The translations under genes and the position numbers were made by a program. The notes under the pieces are model-generated. The model saw only the letters and a program-made list of their open reading frames with translations. It ran no database searches and was not told the DNA's origin. DNA of 6,734 nucleotides from positions 1-6,734 of the forward strand of contig CAYZEZ010000260.1 in assembly GCA_964477295.1 (NCBI GenBank). The letters run 5' to 3'. The DNA comes from CAYZEZ01 sp964477295. GTDB taxonomy: Bacteria > Bacteroidota > Bacteroidia > Bacteroidales > SM23-62. The stretch's first letter is position 1; each line of letters starts with the position of its first letter. Shown here piece after piece: positions 1 to 6,565 of this stretch.

Positions 1-2239
1 GTTCAAAAAACTGTTTTACCATTAACCTCATAATAAAGATAGAAGCTGGTATGCCAAGTACGAATGAGATAGCTGTAAGCTTTAAGAATTCTTTGTTTAC
101 CAGTACAAGTATTCCTCCCAGACTCGCACCCGTAACCCGCCGGATGGTTATCTCCTTATTTCGCTGTTGGGTTGAGAAAATAGACAATCCCAACAATCCA
201 AGGCAGGAAATAAATATGCCAAACAAAGTGAAAAAGAACACGATCTTCCAGGTGCTGTGCATGGTTGTCGTTATCGTGTCCTCAAAATCTTCAAGGAAGA
301 AATAGATGAACGGATATCCCGGATTGAATTTTTCATATAATTCTTCAATCTGGCTGGTGACCTTATCCCGGTTCATTCCTGACAATTTTATAAAGACAAA
401 CCTGTTTGCTTCGGTAAACGGAATGATCAGGTTTTCACCACCAAGTTTAATAGGAAAAGAAGAAAAGTCTTCTACCACTCCAATAATGGTATATTTGTCA
501 TCGTACAGATAAAATGTCTGGCCAACCGGGTTTTCAATATCAAGCGCACGTGCAACGGATTCATTTATAACAATGGCATCGGTCGAATCTGTCGGGTAAT
601 CAGTAGAATAAAACCGTCCATCTACCAGGTTTATTCCAAGCGTTTTATCAAAATCATATCCGGCCCACATAACCCTTGCCAGGGCATTGGGTACGTCCGG
701 TTCGAGCCCCCAATCAAATTCACCCTGGTCAACAAATAATGGATTGTGAGAAGCCGTGGATACATTAACCACTTCTGGCAACTGCAGCAGGCTGAATTTA
801 AAATCGGAATAATTATCATCCAGGTCACCCCTTGCAGGAATATACATCAGGTTCTTCTGGCGCAGGCCGTAATCAAGGCTGCTCAATAATTCGTATTGTT
901 TAAAAATATAGATTGAACAAACAACAAAAATGATGGAAAATGTAAATTGAACGACAACAAGTACTTTTCTTAATGATCCTCCTTTCCTTGAAGAAATAAA
1001 TGATTTCCTGATCACATCAAGCGGTTTGAAAGAAGAAAGAAATAGTGCAGGGTAACTGCCGGCAATGAAGCTTGTCAGGATCAGTATCCCAATCATTGAG
1101 AAGATAATTACTGGATTCCCCAACTCAAGCCTGATGTCAGCTTCAAAATATTGATTGAACCTGGGAAGTGTGAGGTCGACAATTAATATGGACAGGCTTA
1201 ATGCAATGAAAACGATAATAAATGTTTCCCCGATAAATTGCCGGATAAGTTGCCAGCGTGTGGCACCGATCACCTTTCTGATCCCTACTTCCAGTGTCCT
1301 GTCGACAAAACGGGCCGTCGACATATTCATGAAGTTAATGCAGGCAATGATCAGTATAAGGGCAGCCAGCAAGGAGAACATAAGAACACCATAAATTCCC
1401 TTTGATTCACCCTTAAGGTGCTGCTTCTTAAAAGGCAATAGTTTTTGTACAGTTTTTATATCCGGATCCAGTTTATCTTTGAAGAATGATGGAAGGCTGT
1501 CACTAATTACTTCCCACTCTGACGGATTATCAATATACAAATAGGTAAAATAGGGATTACCCTCAAATCCCTCAGTTCTCACTCCCTGTTCCTTCAGGAA
1601 ACCGAAGGGTATAATAAAATCGAACTGGAGAGTGGAATTGTCGGGGTATTCCTTGCATACCCCGGTAACCCTGAAATCGTATTCCCTGCCTACCCGGATC
1701 ACCTGGTCAAGCGGATCAGCATCCCCAAAATACTTATGTGCCATCTCTTCGGTGACCACGATGGAATGTGGCTCTTTCAGGGCAGTTGCAGGATTTCCTT
1801 TCGACAAGGGAAAAGAAAACATCTCGAAAAAGCCGGTATCAACAGCCAAAATGTTTGACTCAATAAAACTCCTGGTGAGGTCCGGTCCATCGTCACCGGA
1901 TAGTGTGTCCCGGTGAATCCAGCTTAACAAATATTCCATTCCGCCGTGAACCCTTGACATATTTGTTATTTGCGGGATCTCATCCAGTAATGCAGGTCCG
2001 CAGCTTGGCCCGCAGCGATCTGTTAATAATTCACCCGTACTCATTTCCAGGGTCTGCTCAAAAGCGAACAGGTTATCTATATTTTCATGAAACCGGTCGA
2101 AACGGATCTCATTCCATACCCACATAAAGATCAAAAGAGAACAGGAAAGTCCAATTACCAGACCCGCCAGGTTGATCATTGAAAAAACAGTATTCCTTGT
2201 GATAATCCTGAGGGTAAGCTTAATAATATTGCCAAACAT
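1..2239 (-). CDS. FtsX/MacB-type ABC transporter permease, partial (C-terminus beyond left edge)
   Basis: Inner-membrane permease of the MacB/FtsX (type VII ABC) family; such proteins couple a cytoplasmic ATPase to a periplasmic domain and drive efflux or envelope work rather than uptake. The frame is open for 746 codons from the ATG at 2239, and an in-frame TAA lies five codons upstream of that ATG. Approximate layout: TM1 20-41; MacB-like periplasmic domain 45-280, with the usual HKYFGDADP stretch near 168; TM2 283-305 followed by INFMNMSTARF and EVGIRKVIGATR (to about 328), the family signature; TM3 337-353; TM4 376-396; TM5 426-446; second periplasmic domain 447-664; TM6 666-689; a second EITIRRVTGAS copy at 696-706; TM7 717-739. 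Only a last helix, some 40 residues, should be missing. No ATPase is in view. It is transcribed divergently from the regulator/kinase pair and is their likely target. The substrate cannot be read from the sequence. Family call is firm; role is inferred. Confidence 0.93.
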   Translation of the reverse strand, partial: MFGNIIKLTLRIITRNTVFSMINLAGLVIGLSCSLLIFMWVWNEIRFDRFHENIDNLFAFEQTLEMSTGELLTDRCGPSCGPALLDEIPQITNMSRVHGGMEYLLSWIHRDTLSGDDGPDLTRSFIESNILAVDTGFFEMFSFPLSKGNPATALKEPHSIVVTEEMAHKYFGDADPLDQVIRVGREYDFRVTGVCKEYPDNSTLQFDFIIPFGFLKEQGVRTEGFEGNPYFTYLYIDNPSEWEVISDSLPSFFKDKLDPDIKTVQKLLPFKKQHLKGESKGIYGVLMFSLLAALILIIACINFMNMSTARFVDRTLEVGIRKVIGATRWQLIRQFIGETFIIVFIALSLSILIVDLTLPRFNQYFEADIRLELGNPVIIFSMIGILILTSFIAGSYPALFLSSFKPLDVIRKSFISSRKGGSLRKVLVVVQFTFSIIFVVCSIYIFKQYELLSSLDYGLRQKNLMYIPARGDLDDNYSDFKFSLLQLPEVVNVSTASHNPLFVDQGEFDWGLEPDVPNALARVMWAGYDFDKTLGINLVDGRFYSTDYPTDSTDAIVINESVARALDIENPVGQTFYLYDDKYTIIGVVEDFSSFPIKLGGENLIIPFTEANRFVFIKLSGMNRDKVTSQIEELYEKFNPGYPFIYFFLEDFEDTITTTMHSTWKIVFFFTLFGIFISCLGLLGLSIFSTQQRNKEITIRRVTGASLGGILVLVNKEFLKLTAISFVLGIPASIFIMRLMVKQFFE

Positions 2240-2262
2240 TTTTTTAGATAATTATTGCATAT

Positions 2263-2280
2263 TTGCCAATTTCTATGCCA
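2263..2280 (-). promoter_or_regulatory. Candidate sigma-54 promoter for the permease gene
   Basis: Read on the minus strand, TGGCATAGAAATTGGCAAA starts at 2280. Against the sigma-54 consensus TGGCAC-N5-TTGC it has TGGCA at -24 and TTG at the right distance for -12, but G replaces the C of the GC pair (a GC does occur one base further on). Transcription would start near 2254, leaving a leader of about 15 nt before the ATG at 2239. The neighbouring gene encodes a sigma-54 activator and paired dyads lie about 100-120 bp upstream, which strengthens the call. The -12 mismatch keeps it tentative. Confidence 0.5.
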
Positions 2281-2301
2281 CGAGGTGTAAATCTCAGGAT
2301 A

Positions 2302-2313
2302 CCAATATATTGG
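2302..2313. repeat. 12-bp perfect palindrome in the divergent intergenic region
   Basis: CCAATATATTGG is a perfect palindrome without a spacer. It lies between the sigma-54-like element and the tandem dyads. It differs from the GTCCA/TGGAC dyads, so it would be a site for another dimeric protein, a bendable segment between enhancer and promoter, or chance in AT-rich DNA. The function is unknown. Confidence 0.4.
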
Positions 2314-2345
2314 GAAATAATAAGCTGAATAACCTGGAATTTTTC

Positions 2346-2381
2346 GTCCATCGGTGGACATATAATTGTCCATTTTTGGAC
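2346..2381. promoter_or_regulatory. Tandem dyad operator/enhancer, two GTCCA-N4-TGGAC sites 22 bp apart
   Basis: Site 1 (2346-2359) is GTCCA TCGG TGGAC and site 2 (2368-2381) is GTCCA TTTT TGGAC. The two 14-bp dyads have the same half-sites and the same 4-bp spacer and are offset by exactly 22 bp, so they lie on the same face of the helix. Site 2 extends into an 11-bp perfect inverted repeat, arms ATAATTGTCCA (2362-2372) and TGGACAATTAT (2377-2387). Paired sites like these are the normal binding arrangement for NtrC-type activators, which bind as dimers through a Fis-like helix-turn-helix; the adjacent regulator has one. That this regulator binds here is inference from position and geometry. 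Confidence 0.72.
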
Positions 2382-2396
2382 AATTATGTAATTTTG
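2365..2396 (+). promoter_or_regulatory. Candidate Bacteroidota housekeeping promoter for the regulator/kinase operon
   Basis: TAATTTTG at 2389-2396 matches the Bacteroidota -7 consensus TAnnTTTG at every defined base. ATTG at 2365-2368 is a partial match to the -33 TTTG element, with 20 bp between them, which is a normal spacing. Transcription would begin near 2403, giving a leader of roughly 57 nt. The second dyad (2368-2381) sits between the two elements, so a protein bound there should block RNA polymerase. The prediction rests on consensus matching in AT-rich DNA. Confidence 0.45.
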
Positions 2397-2430
2397 TTAT
2401 TCTATATATAGAACCTGAATATTGCACCAC

Positions 2431-2451
2431 CTCGCAACTCGTAACTTAATT
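2431..2451 (+). repeat. Degenerate heptamer tandem repeat in the leader
   Basis: CTCGCAA (2431-2437), CTCGTAA (2438-2444) and CTTAATT (2445-2451) form three successive 7-bp units; the first two differ at one base and the third has decayed. The tract lies in the presumed leader just before the GGAG (2453-2456) that probably serves as ribosome binding site for the ATG at 2460. A similar pyrimidine-rich heptamer tract lies at 6519-6546. No function is evident. Confidence 0.45.
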
Positions 2452-2459
2452 CGGAGCTG

Positions 2460-3833
2460 ATGAGCAAAGCTGAAGGCAAAATACTGGTCGTAGATGATGA
2501 TCCCTATATTCTGCTGTCATTAACTACGCTGCTCGAACAACACTATGCCACAATTCAGGCTATTAAGGATCCTGAACAGGTCACTGAAAATCTGTCAGCG
2601 GATTCATGGGATGTGATTCTCCTTGATATGAATTTTAAACTGGGTGACACATCAGGCGAAGAAGGGATAAAATGGCTGAAAAAGATCCTCGATCTTGAAC
2701 CTGCAGCCAACATTATAATGATTACGGCCTATGGTGATGTAAACAATGCTGTCAGGGCCATGAAACTTGGGGCCATTGATTTTATCACCAAGCCCTGGCA
2801 CAATGAAAAATTGCTCGGTACTGTTTCCTCTGCATACAGGTTGAGTGTGTCAAGAAAGAAGGTCAGGCAGTTGCAGACCCAGAAATCGGCATTAAGCTCT
2901 GCCATCGATTCGCAATATCCCGACATGATTGGAGAGTCGAAGGCCATGAAGCAGGTGATCAAAGACATTGAAAAAGTAGCAACAACCGATGCCAATGTTA
3001 TCATCCTGGGTGAAAATGGGACTGGCAAAGAGTTGATTGCGCGGGAAATTCACAGGAGATCTATGAGAAGAGATGAGGTTTTTATCTCAGTAGACCTGGG
3101 CGCACTTTCAGAATCACTCTTCGAGAGTGAATTGTTCGGGCATCAGAAAGGTGCCTTTACGGATGCCACAGAAGACCGGACGGGGCGTTTTGAAGCAGCC
3201 TCTGGTGGAACACTTTTCCTGGATGAATTAGGTAATCTTTCCCTGGCTCTGCAGTCAAAACTTTTATCTGTTCTGCAAACAAGGCAAATCTATCGTGTTG
3301 GAAGCAATAAACCGGTAGAAATTGATATCAGGCTTATCTGTGCAACCAATCAACCCATCAATAAAATGGTAAATGATGGACAATTCAGGCAGGATCTTCT
3401 TTATCGGATTAATACAATTGAAATTGATATTCCGCCATTGCGCGACAGACCGGAAGATATCACCTTGATAACCAGATTTTATTTGTCCCGGTATAAAAAG
3501 AAATACAGGAAAGAGAAGTTGAGTATACCCGATTATGTGATTAAAAAACTTCAAAAATTCGATTGGCCGGGTAACATACGTGAGTTGCAACATGCACTGG
3601 AAAGGGCCGTTATTATGAGTGATGGAAATATCCTGAAAACCTCAGATTTTCAGTTTCTTTCACTTGAGGATACGGCCGGTCCGAGAGTTGATGATTATAA
3701 TCTGATGGACCTTGAGAAATGGGCAATAAGTAGTTGTCTTAAAAAACATGGTGGTAATGTTACAAGAGCTGCTGATGAATTAGGTGTAACACGCGGTGCA
3801 CTTTACCGGAGAATAGAAAAACATGGTATTTAG
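2460..3833 (+). CDS. Sigma-54-dependent response regulator (NtrC family)
   Basis: Cytoplasmic transcription activator of 457 residues with all three NtrC-type modules. The receiver domain (about 6-125) has the acidic pocket D12-D14, phospho-acceptor D56 in LLDMNF, T89 and K111 in the KPW motif. The AAA+ domain (about 155-385) has Walker A GENGTGKE at 184-191 and Walker B LFLDE at 252-256. The sigma-54 contact loop reads GAFTDA (231-236) instead of the usual GAFTGA; the essential FT is kept. The Fis-type helix-turn-helix (about 417-457) ends in TRAADELGVTRGALYRRIEKHGI-like sequence. The ATG at 2460 follows GGAG at 2453-2456, and an in-frame TAA lies six codons upstream. Its stop overlaps the kinase start by 11 bp, so the two are probably translationally coupled. 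Likely targets are the divergent permease and itself, through the dyads at 2346-2381. Family assignment is very secure; targets are inferred. Confidence 0.96.
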   Translation: MSKAEGKILVVDDDPYILLSLTTLLEQHYATIQAIKDPEQVTENLSADSWDVILLDMNFKLGDTSGEEGIKWLKKILDLEPAANIIMITAYGDVNNAVRAMKLGAIDFITKPWHNEKLLGTVSSAYRLSVSRKKVRQLQTQKSALSSAIDSQYPDMIGESKAMKQVIKDIEKVATTDANVIILGENGTGKELIAREIHRRSMRRDEVFISVDLGALSESLFESELFGHQKGAFTDATEDRTGRFEAASGGTLFLDELGNLSLALQSKLLSVLQTRQIYRVGSNKPVEIDIRLICATNQPINKMVNDGQFRQDLLYRINTIEIDIPPLRDRPEDITLITRFYLSRYKKKYRKEKLSIPDYVIKKLQKFDWPGNIRELQHALERAVIMSDGNILKTSDFQFLSLEDTAGPRVDDYNLMDLEKWAISSCLKKHGGNVTRAADELGVTRGALYRRIEKHGI

Positions 3834-5160
3834 AAATTTCAGGATCAACATTGTTATTCGTATCCTGTTTGTATTAGCAGGACTGGTGCTGATTGCGATT
3901 TGGGTTACGGGGAATCATTTTCTGCGGGCCACATATATGGGCATAATGGTCATTGGATTGGTGATAGAAATGTTTCTATTTATCGATCGTTTAAACCAGA
4001 ATCTGGCTAGCTTTTTTTCAGGTTTGCTTTATGATGACTACTCCCAGCACCTTACCCAGCCCGGGAAAGGAAAGTCGTTCAGACTATTATTTAAAACCCT
4101 GAATACATTGAGTGAGAAGATGAGTAACCTGAGCATTGAGAAGGAAAGTCATAGTCAATATCTATTCAGCCTGATTGAACAGGTTAGGGTAGGATTGCTT
4201 TCAGTTGATCATTCCGGTGAAGTATTCATCGTAAACACGACATTAAAGGAGTTACTTGGAGTGTTTAATATTGTGACCGGCAGCAACCTGTATAAAAGCT
4301 CACCGGAAATAATGAATATCATTAACCAGATAAGGCCTGGGGAGCATCAGCTTATTAAATGGAGGATAGGGAATGCCGAGATCCCTTTTTCATTCCAGAT
4401 CAGCATTTTTAAATCGGAAGGGAAGGAGTATACTCTGTTGTCTGTCCACGATATCCGCACCGAATTGGAGGAAAAGGAACTCGAAGCATGGCACAAGCTG
4501 ATCAGGGTGCTGACACATGAAATAATGAATTCTGTAACGCCAGTGGTCTCACTTAGCAGCTCTCTGAATGACCTGGTTAGCAATAATGCCTCAAAGATCA
4601 GGGATGAGAAATTGAAGTCGCGATTAAAAGATGGATTGTTAGCTATCCAGGACAGAAGTTCCGGACTCATGAAGTTTACCGAGGCATACCAGAATCTCAC
4701 CCGCCTTCCGTCACCCTCTATACGGCAAATTGAAATCCGTGACCTGCTGAAACAGGTTGAGACCTTATTTGCAAACCAGTTCAAGGAACAAAATATTCAG
4801 CTTGGTATAATGTATGATGGAAAACCCAAATCATTTAAGGGTGATATTAAATTGCTCGAGCAGGTGCTGATCAACCTGATTAAAAATGCCCAGGCAGCGG
4901 TAAGCCAGTCTGTCCCCCCGGTTGTGGAATTGATCGTCTCAAAACCAGAAGGGCATCAGATCAGTATTGTTGTCAGGGATAATGGTACCGGTATACCAAA
5001 GGATATAATGGACAGGATATTTGTACCCTTTTATTCCACCAAAATGGATGGTTCCGGGATTGGACTGAGTGTGTCCCGACAGATCATCATGATGCACAGA
5101 GGGACATTGGATGTCCGCTCCGAACCTGGTATTGGAAGCGAATTTATAATTCTTCTCTGA
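3823..5160 (+). CDS. Membrane sensor histidine kinase, NtrY/NtrB-like, with PAS domain
   Basis: Partner kinase (445 residues) for the preceding response regulator. Two N-terminal membrane helices (about 14-30 and 38-54) are joined by only about seven residues, leaving essentially no periplasmic sensor. A linker follows, then a PAS domain (about 111-215) starting near SQYLFSLIEQVRVGLLSVD. The phospho-acceptor helix has H232 in THEIMNSVTP, the form typical of NtrY-like kinases. The ATPase domain has N355 in the N-box (LINLIKNAQAAV), D386 in the G1 box DNGTGIP, the F-box FVPFYSTK, and the G2 box GSGIGL at 410-415; it ends at GSEFIILL, so it is complete. The ATG at 3823 lies inside the end of the regulator gene, with GGAGA at 3808-3812 as a plausible ribosome binding site. 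With so small an external part, the signal is probably sensed in the membrane, from another membrane protein, or through the PAS domain. The signal itself is unknown. Confidence 0.95.
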   Translation: MVFRNFRINIVIRILFVLAGLVLIAIWVTGNHFLRATYMGIMVIGLVIEMFLFIDRLNQNLASFFSGLLYDDYSQHLTQPGKGKSFRLLFKTLNTLSEKMSNLSIEKESHSQYLFSLIEQVRVGLLSVDHSGEVFIVNTTLKELLGVFNIVTGSNLYKSSPEIMNIINQIRPGEHQLIKWRIGNAEIPFSFQISIFKSEGKEYTLLSVHDIRTELEEKELEAWHKLIRVLTHEIMNSVTPVVSLSSSLNDLVSNNASKIRDEKLKSRLKDGLLAIQDRSSGLMKFTEAYQNLTRLPSPSIRQIEIRDLLKQVETLFANQFKEQNIQLGIMYDGKPKSFKGDIKLLEQVLINLIKNAQAAVSQSVPPVVELIVSKPEGHQISIVVRDNGTGIPKDIMDRIFVPFYSTKMDGSGIGLSVSRQIIMMHRGTLDVRSEPGIGSEFIILL

Positions 5161-5208
5161 GAGAAATAACACCTGATAGATTTATTTAGACTCAATTAAA
5201 ATTGAATC
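5153..5208. repeat. Two small inverted repeats at the end of the kinase gene; possible weak terminator
   Basis: TTCTCT-G-AGAGAA (5153-5165) spans the kinase stop codon. A second AT-rich hairpin at 5189-5208 pairs TCAATT with AATTGA around AA and continues for two further pairs beyond one mismatch. Neither is followed by a clear T-run on the plus strand, so intrinsic termination is only a possibility. They may instead mark the border between the kinase operon and the reductase genes. Confidence 0.3.
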
Positions 5209-5225
5209 ACCTCTCCCAAATTAAA

Positions 5226-5249
5226 TAATCACTTAATATCTAATCACTT
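5226..5249 (+). repeat. 9-bp direct repeat upstream of the reductase gene
   Basis: TAATCACTT occurs at 5226-5234 and again at 5241-5249, a 15-bp period. It lies 63 bp before the reductase ATG at 5312. It could be a pair of regulator half-sites or, more likely, part of the low-complexity spacer sequence seen elsewhere in this window. No convincing promoter was found here; TATATTTA at 5259-5266 is close to TAnnTTTG but has no -33 partner. Confidence 0.4.
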
Positions 5250-5311
5250 GGGCTTTGCTATATTTAGGCAATCTGAGTATTCTTAACTTCCAATCTATAA
5301 ACCTGATATCT

Positions 5312-6505
5312 ATGAAAAATCAAAACAGAAGAGGATTCATTAAATCCGGCCTGCTTGGTGCAGCTGGCGTGGCATATGCCGGGAATCAAAAGTTGAACAT
5401 TAACAGCAGTTCGTCAGAGGATAAGCCTGTCATTACCCGTACCCTTGGGAAAACGGGTTTGGAAATGCCGGTCATCAGCATGGGAGTGATGCGTGCTGAT
5501 AATCCAAATTTACTTAAAGCGGCTATTAAAGCCGGCATTATCCACTTTGATACAGCTCATGGATATCAGGATGGGAGAAACGAGGCAATGGTAGGGGATG
5601 TGATAAAAGAACACGACAGGAAAAAAATTATAATTACCACTAAGATAAGTCCTGCAGGACGCCAGCGGGATGGCTCTTTTGGACCGGAATACGATGAAAA
5701 AGAATTCAGGGAAATGCTGGAAACCAGTTTATCGCGGCTAAAAATGGACTACGTTGATATACTCTTGCTCCATGGTTCACGAGGGAAAGGATCGTTGGAA
5801 TTTGAGCCGGTCTTGGAAGTGATGAACTCTTTTAAGAAACAGGGCAAGGCAAGGTTTATTGGTACTTCAACCCATTCGAATGAAGTGGAAGTGATCGAAG
5901 GAGCTATTGAGCGGGGAGATATCGATGTGGTACTGACAGCTATAAATTTCAAACAGGACCATGTAGATAAATTGAAAGAAGTTATAGCCAGGGCAGCTGA
6001 TGCAGGCATTGGAATTATTGGAATGAAAAATATGGCAGGGGGCTACCTGGATGAAGAGAAACAAAAGCCGGTCGATCCGAAAGCTGCACTTAAATGGGTA
6101 TTGCAGGATCCCAATATAACTACCTGCATTCCCGGGTTTGTTACCTTTGACCAGTTGGAGCAGGACCTTGAAGTCATGCGCGATATCTCAATTTCAGACG
6201 ATGAATTGAAATCCTTGCAGCTTGCTGCCTCTGAGACTGGATTGTATTGCCAGGGTTGTGAATCCTGTATAGCAGGTTGTCAGAAAAACTTGCCCATTCC
6301 CGACCTGATGCGCGCCTATATGTATGCTTACGGTTATAGTGAGATGGGAAAGGCACACAGGACTGTCACTGAAGCTAATGTAAGCGAAAATCCATGCACA
6401 GGATGCAGGGTGTGTACTGCCCATTGTGCAAAAGGATTTAATCTGGCCGAAAAAATTGCCAGGATCACCAGGATAAGCAGCGTCCCGGAAGATTTTCTTG
6501 TATAA
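5312..6505 (+). CDS. Tat-signal aldo/keto reductase with C-terminal dual [4Fe-4S] ferredoxin-like domain
   Basis: Protein of 397 residues predicted to leave the cytoplasm folded through the Tat pathway: NRRGFIKSGLLGAAGVAYAG at 5-24 is a twin-arginine signal with the RRxFIK core. The TIM-barrel aldo/keto reductase domain (about 40-305) keeps the catalytic tetrad D80 (FDTAHGY), Y85, K111 (ITTKIS) and H154 (LLLHGS). Known members reduce carbonyls with NAD(P)H. The C-terminal part carries two complete CxxCxxCxxxC motifs, C313/C316/C319/C323 and C362/C365/C368/C372, each fit for a [4Fe-4S] cluster, so electrons may pass to or from an iron-sulfur partner. The residue after C323 is Q, where ferredoxins usually have P. 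The same frame opens at a TTG at 5255, but the ATG at 5312 is preferred because it puts the RR motif at residues 6-7. A paralogue starts 60 bp downstream, probably in the same operon. The substrate is unknown. Confidence 0.92.
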   Translation: MKNQNRRGFIKSGLLGAAGVAYAGNQKLNINSSSSEDKPVITRTLGKTGLEMPVISMGVMRADNPNLLKAAIKAGIIHFDTAHGYQDGRNEAMVGDVIKEHDRKKIIITTKISPAGRQRDGSFGPEYDEKEFREMLETSLSRLKMDYVDILLLHGSRGKGSLEFEPVLEVMNSFKKQGKARFIGTSTHSNEVEVIEGAIERGDIDVVLTAINFKQDHVDKLKEVIARAADAGIGIIGMKNMAGGYLDEEKQKPVDPKAALKWVLQDPNITTCIPGFVTFDQLEQDLEVMRDISISDDELKSLQLAASETGLYCQGCESCIAGCQKNLPIPDLMRAYMYAYGYSEMGKAHRTVTEANVSENPCTGCRVCTAHCAKGFNLAEKIARITRISSVPEDFLV

Positions 6506-6518
6506 ATATTAAAACTGG

Positions 6519-6546
6519 CACCTCTCACCTCGCAATCCACTCTCCA
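6519..6546 (+). repeat. Degenerate heptamer tract between the two reductase genes
   Basis: Four successive 7-bp units, CACCTCT, CACCTCG, CAATCCA and CTCTCCA, fill about half of the 60-bp spacer. They share a C-rich, pyrimidine-heavy pattern with decay from unit to unit, like the CTCGNAA units at 2431-2451. They look like remnants of a short tandem repeat used as spacer DNA. No function can be assigned. Confidence 0.4.
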
Positions 6547-6565
6547 TAATACCAAATTTAAAATA

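Noticed and set aside
51..2127. Several plus-strand open frames of 68-94 codons within the left third
   Set aside because: They lie antisense to the continuous 746-codon permease frame, which has strong family motifs throughout, and they look like chance frames.
2311..2326. Plus-strand GG-N10-GC (TGGGAAATAATAAGCT) as a sigma-54 promoter for the regulator operon
   Set aside because: Only the GG and GC dinucleotides match; it lies upstream of the dyads, so it would transcribe through the enhancer, and the TAATTTTG promoter is a better fit.
2176..2430. Minus-strand open frame of 84 codons across the divergent intergenic region
   Set aside because: It is out of frame with the permease, runs through the dyad operator and overlaps the permease start; its sequence shows no recognisable domain.
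5255..5311. TTG-initiated 19-residue N-terminal extension of the first reductase
   Set aside because: The extension would bury the twin-arginine signal at residues 25-26. The ATG at 5312 puts RR at residues 6-7, as in the paralogue starting at 6566.
6516..6534. TGGCAC resembling a sigma-54 -24 element between the reductase genes
   Set aside because: The next GC is 13 bp after the GG instead of 10, and the string falls in a degenerate heptamer tract.
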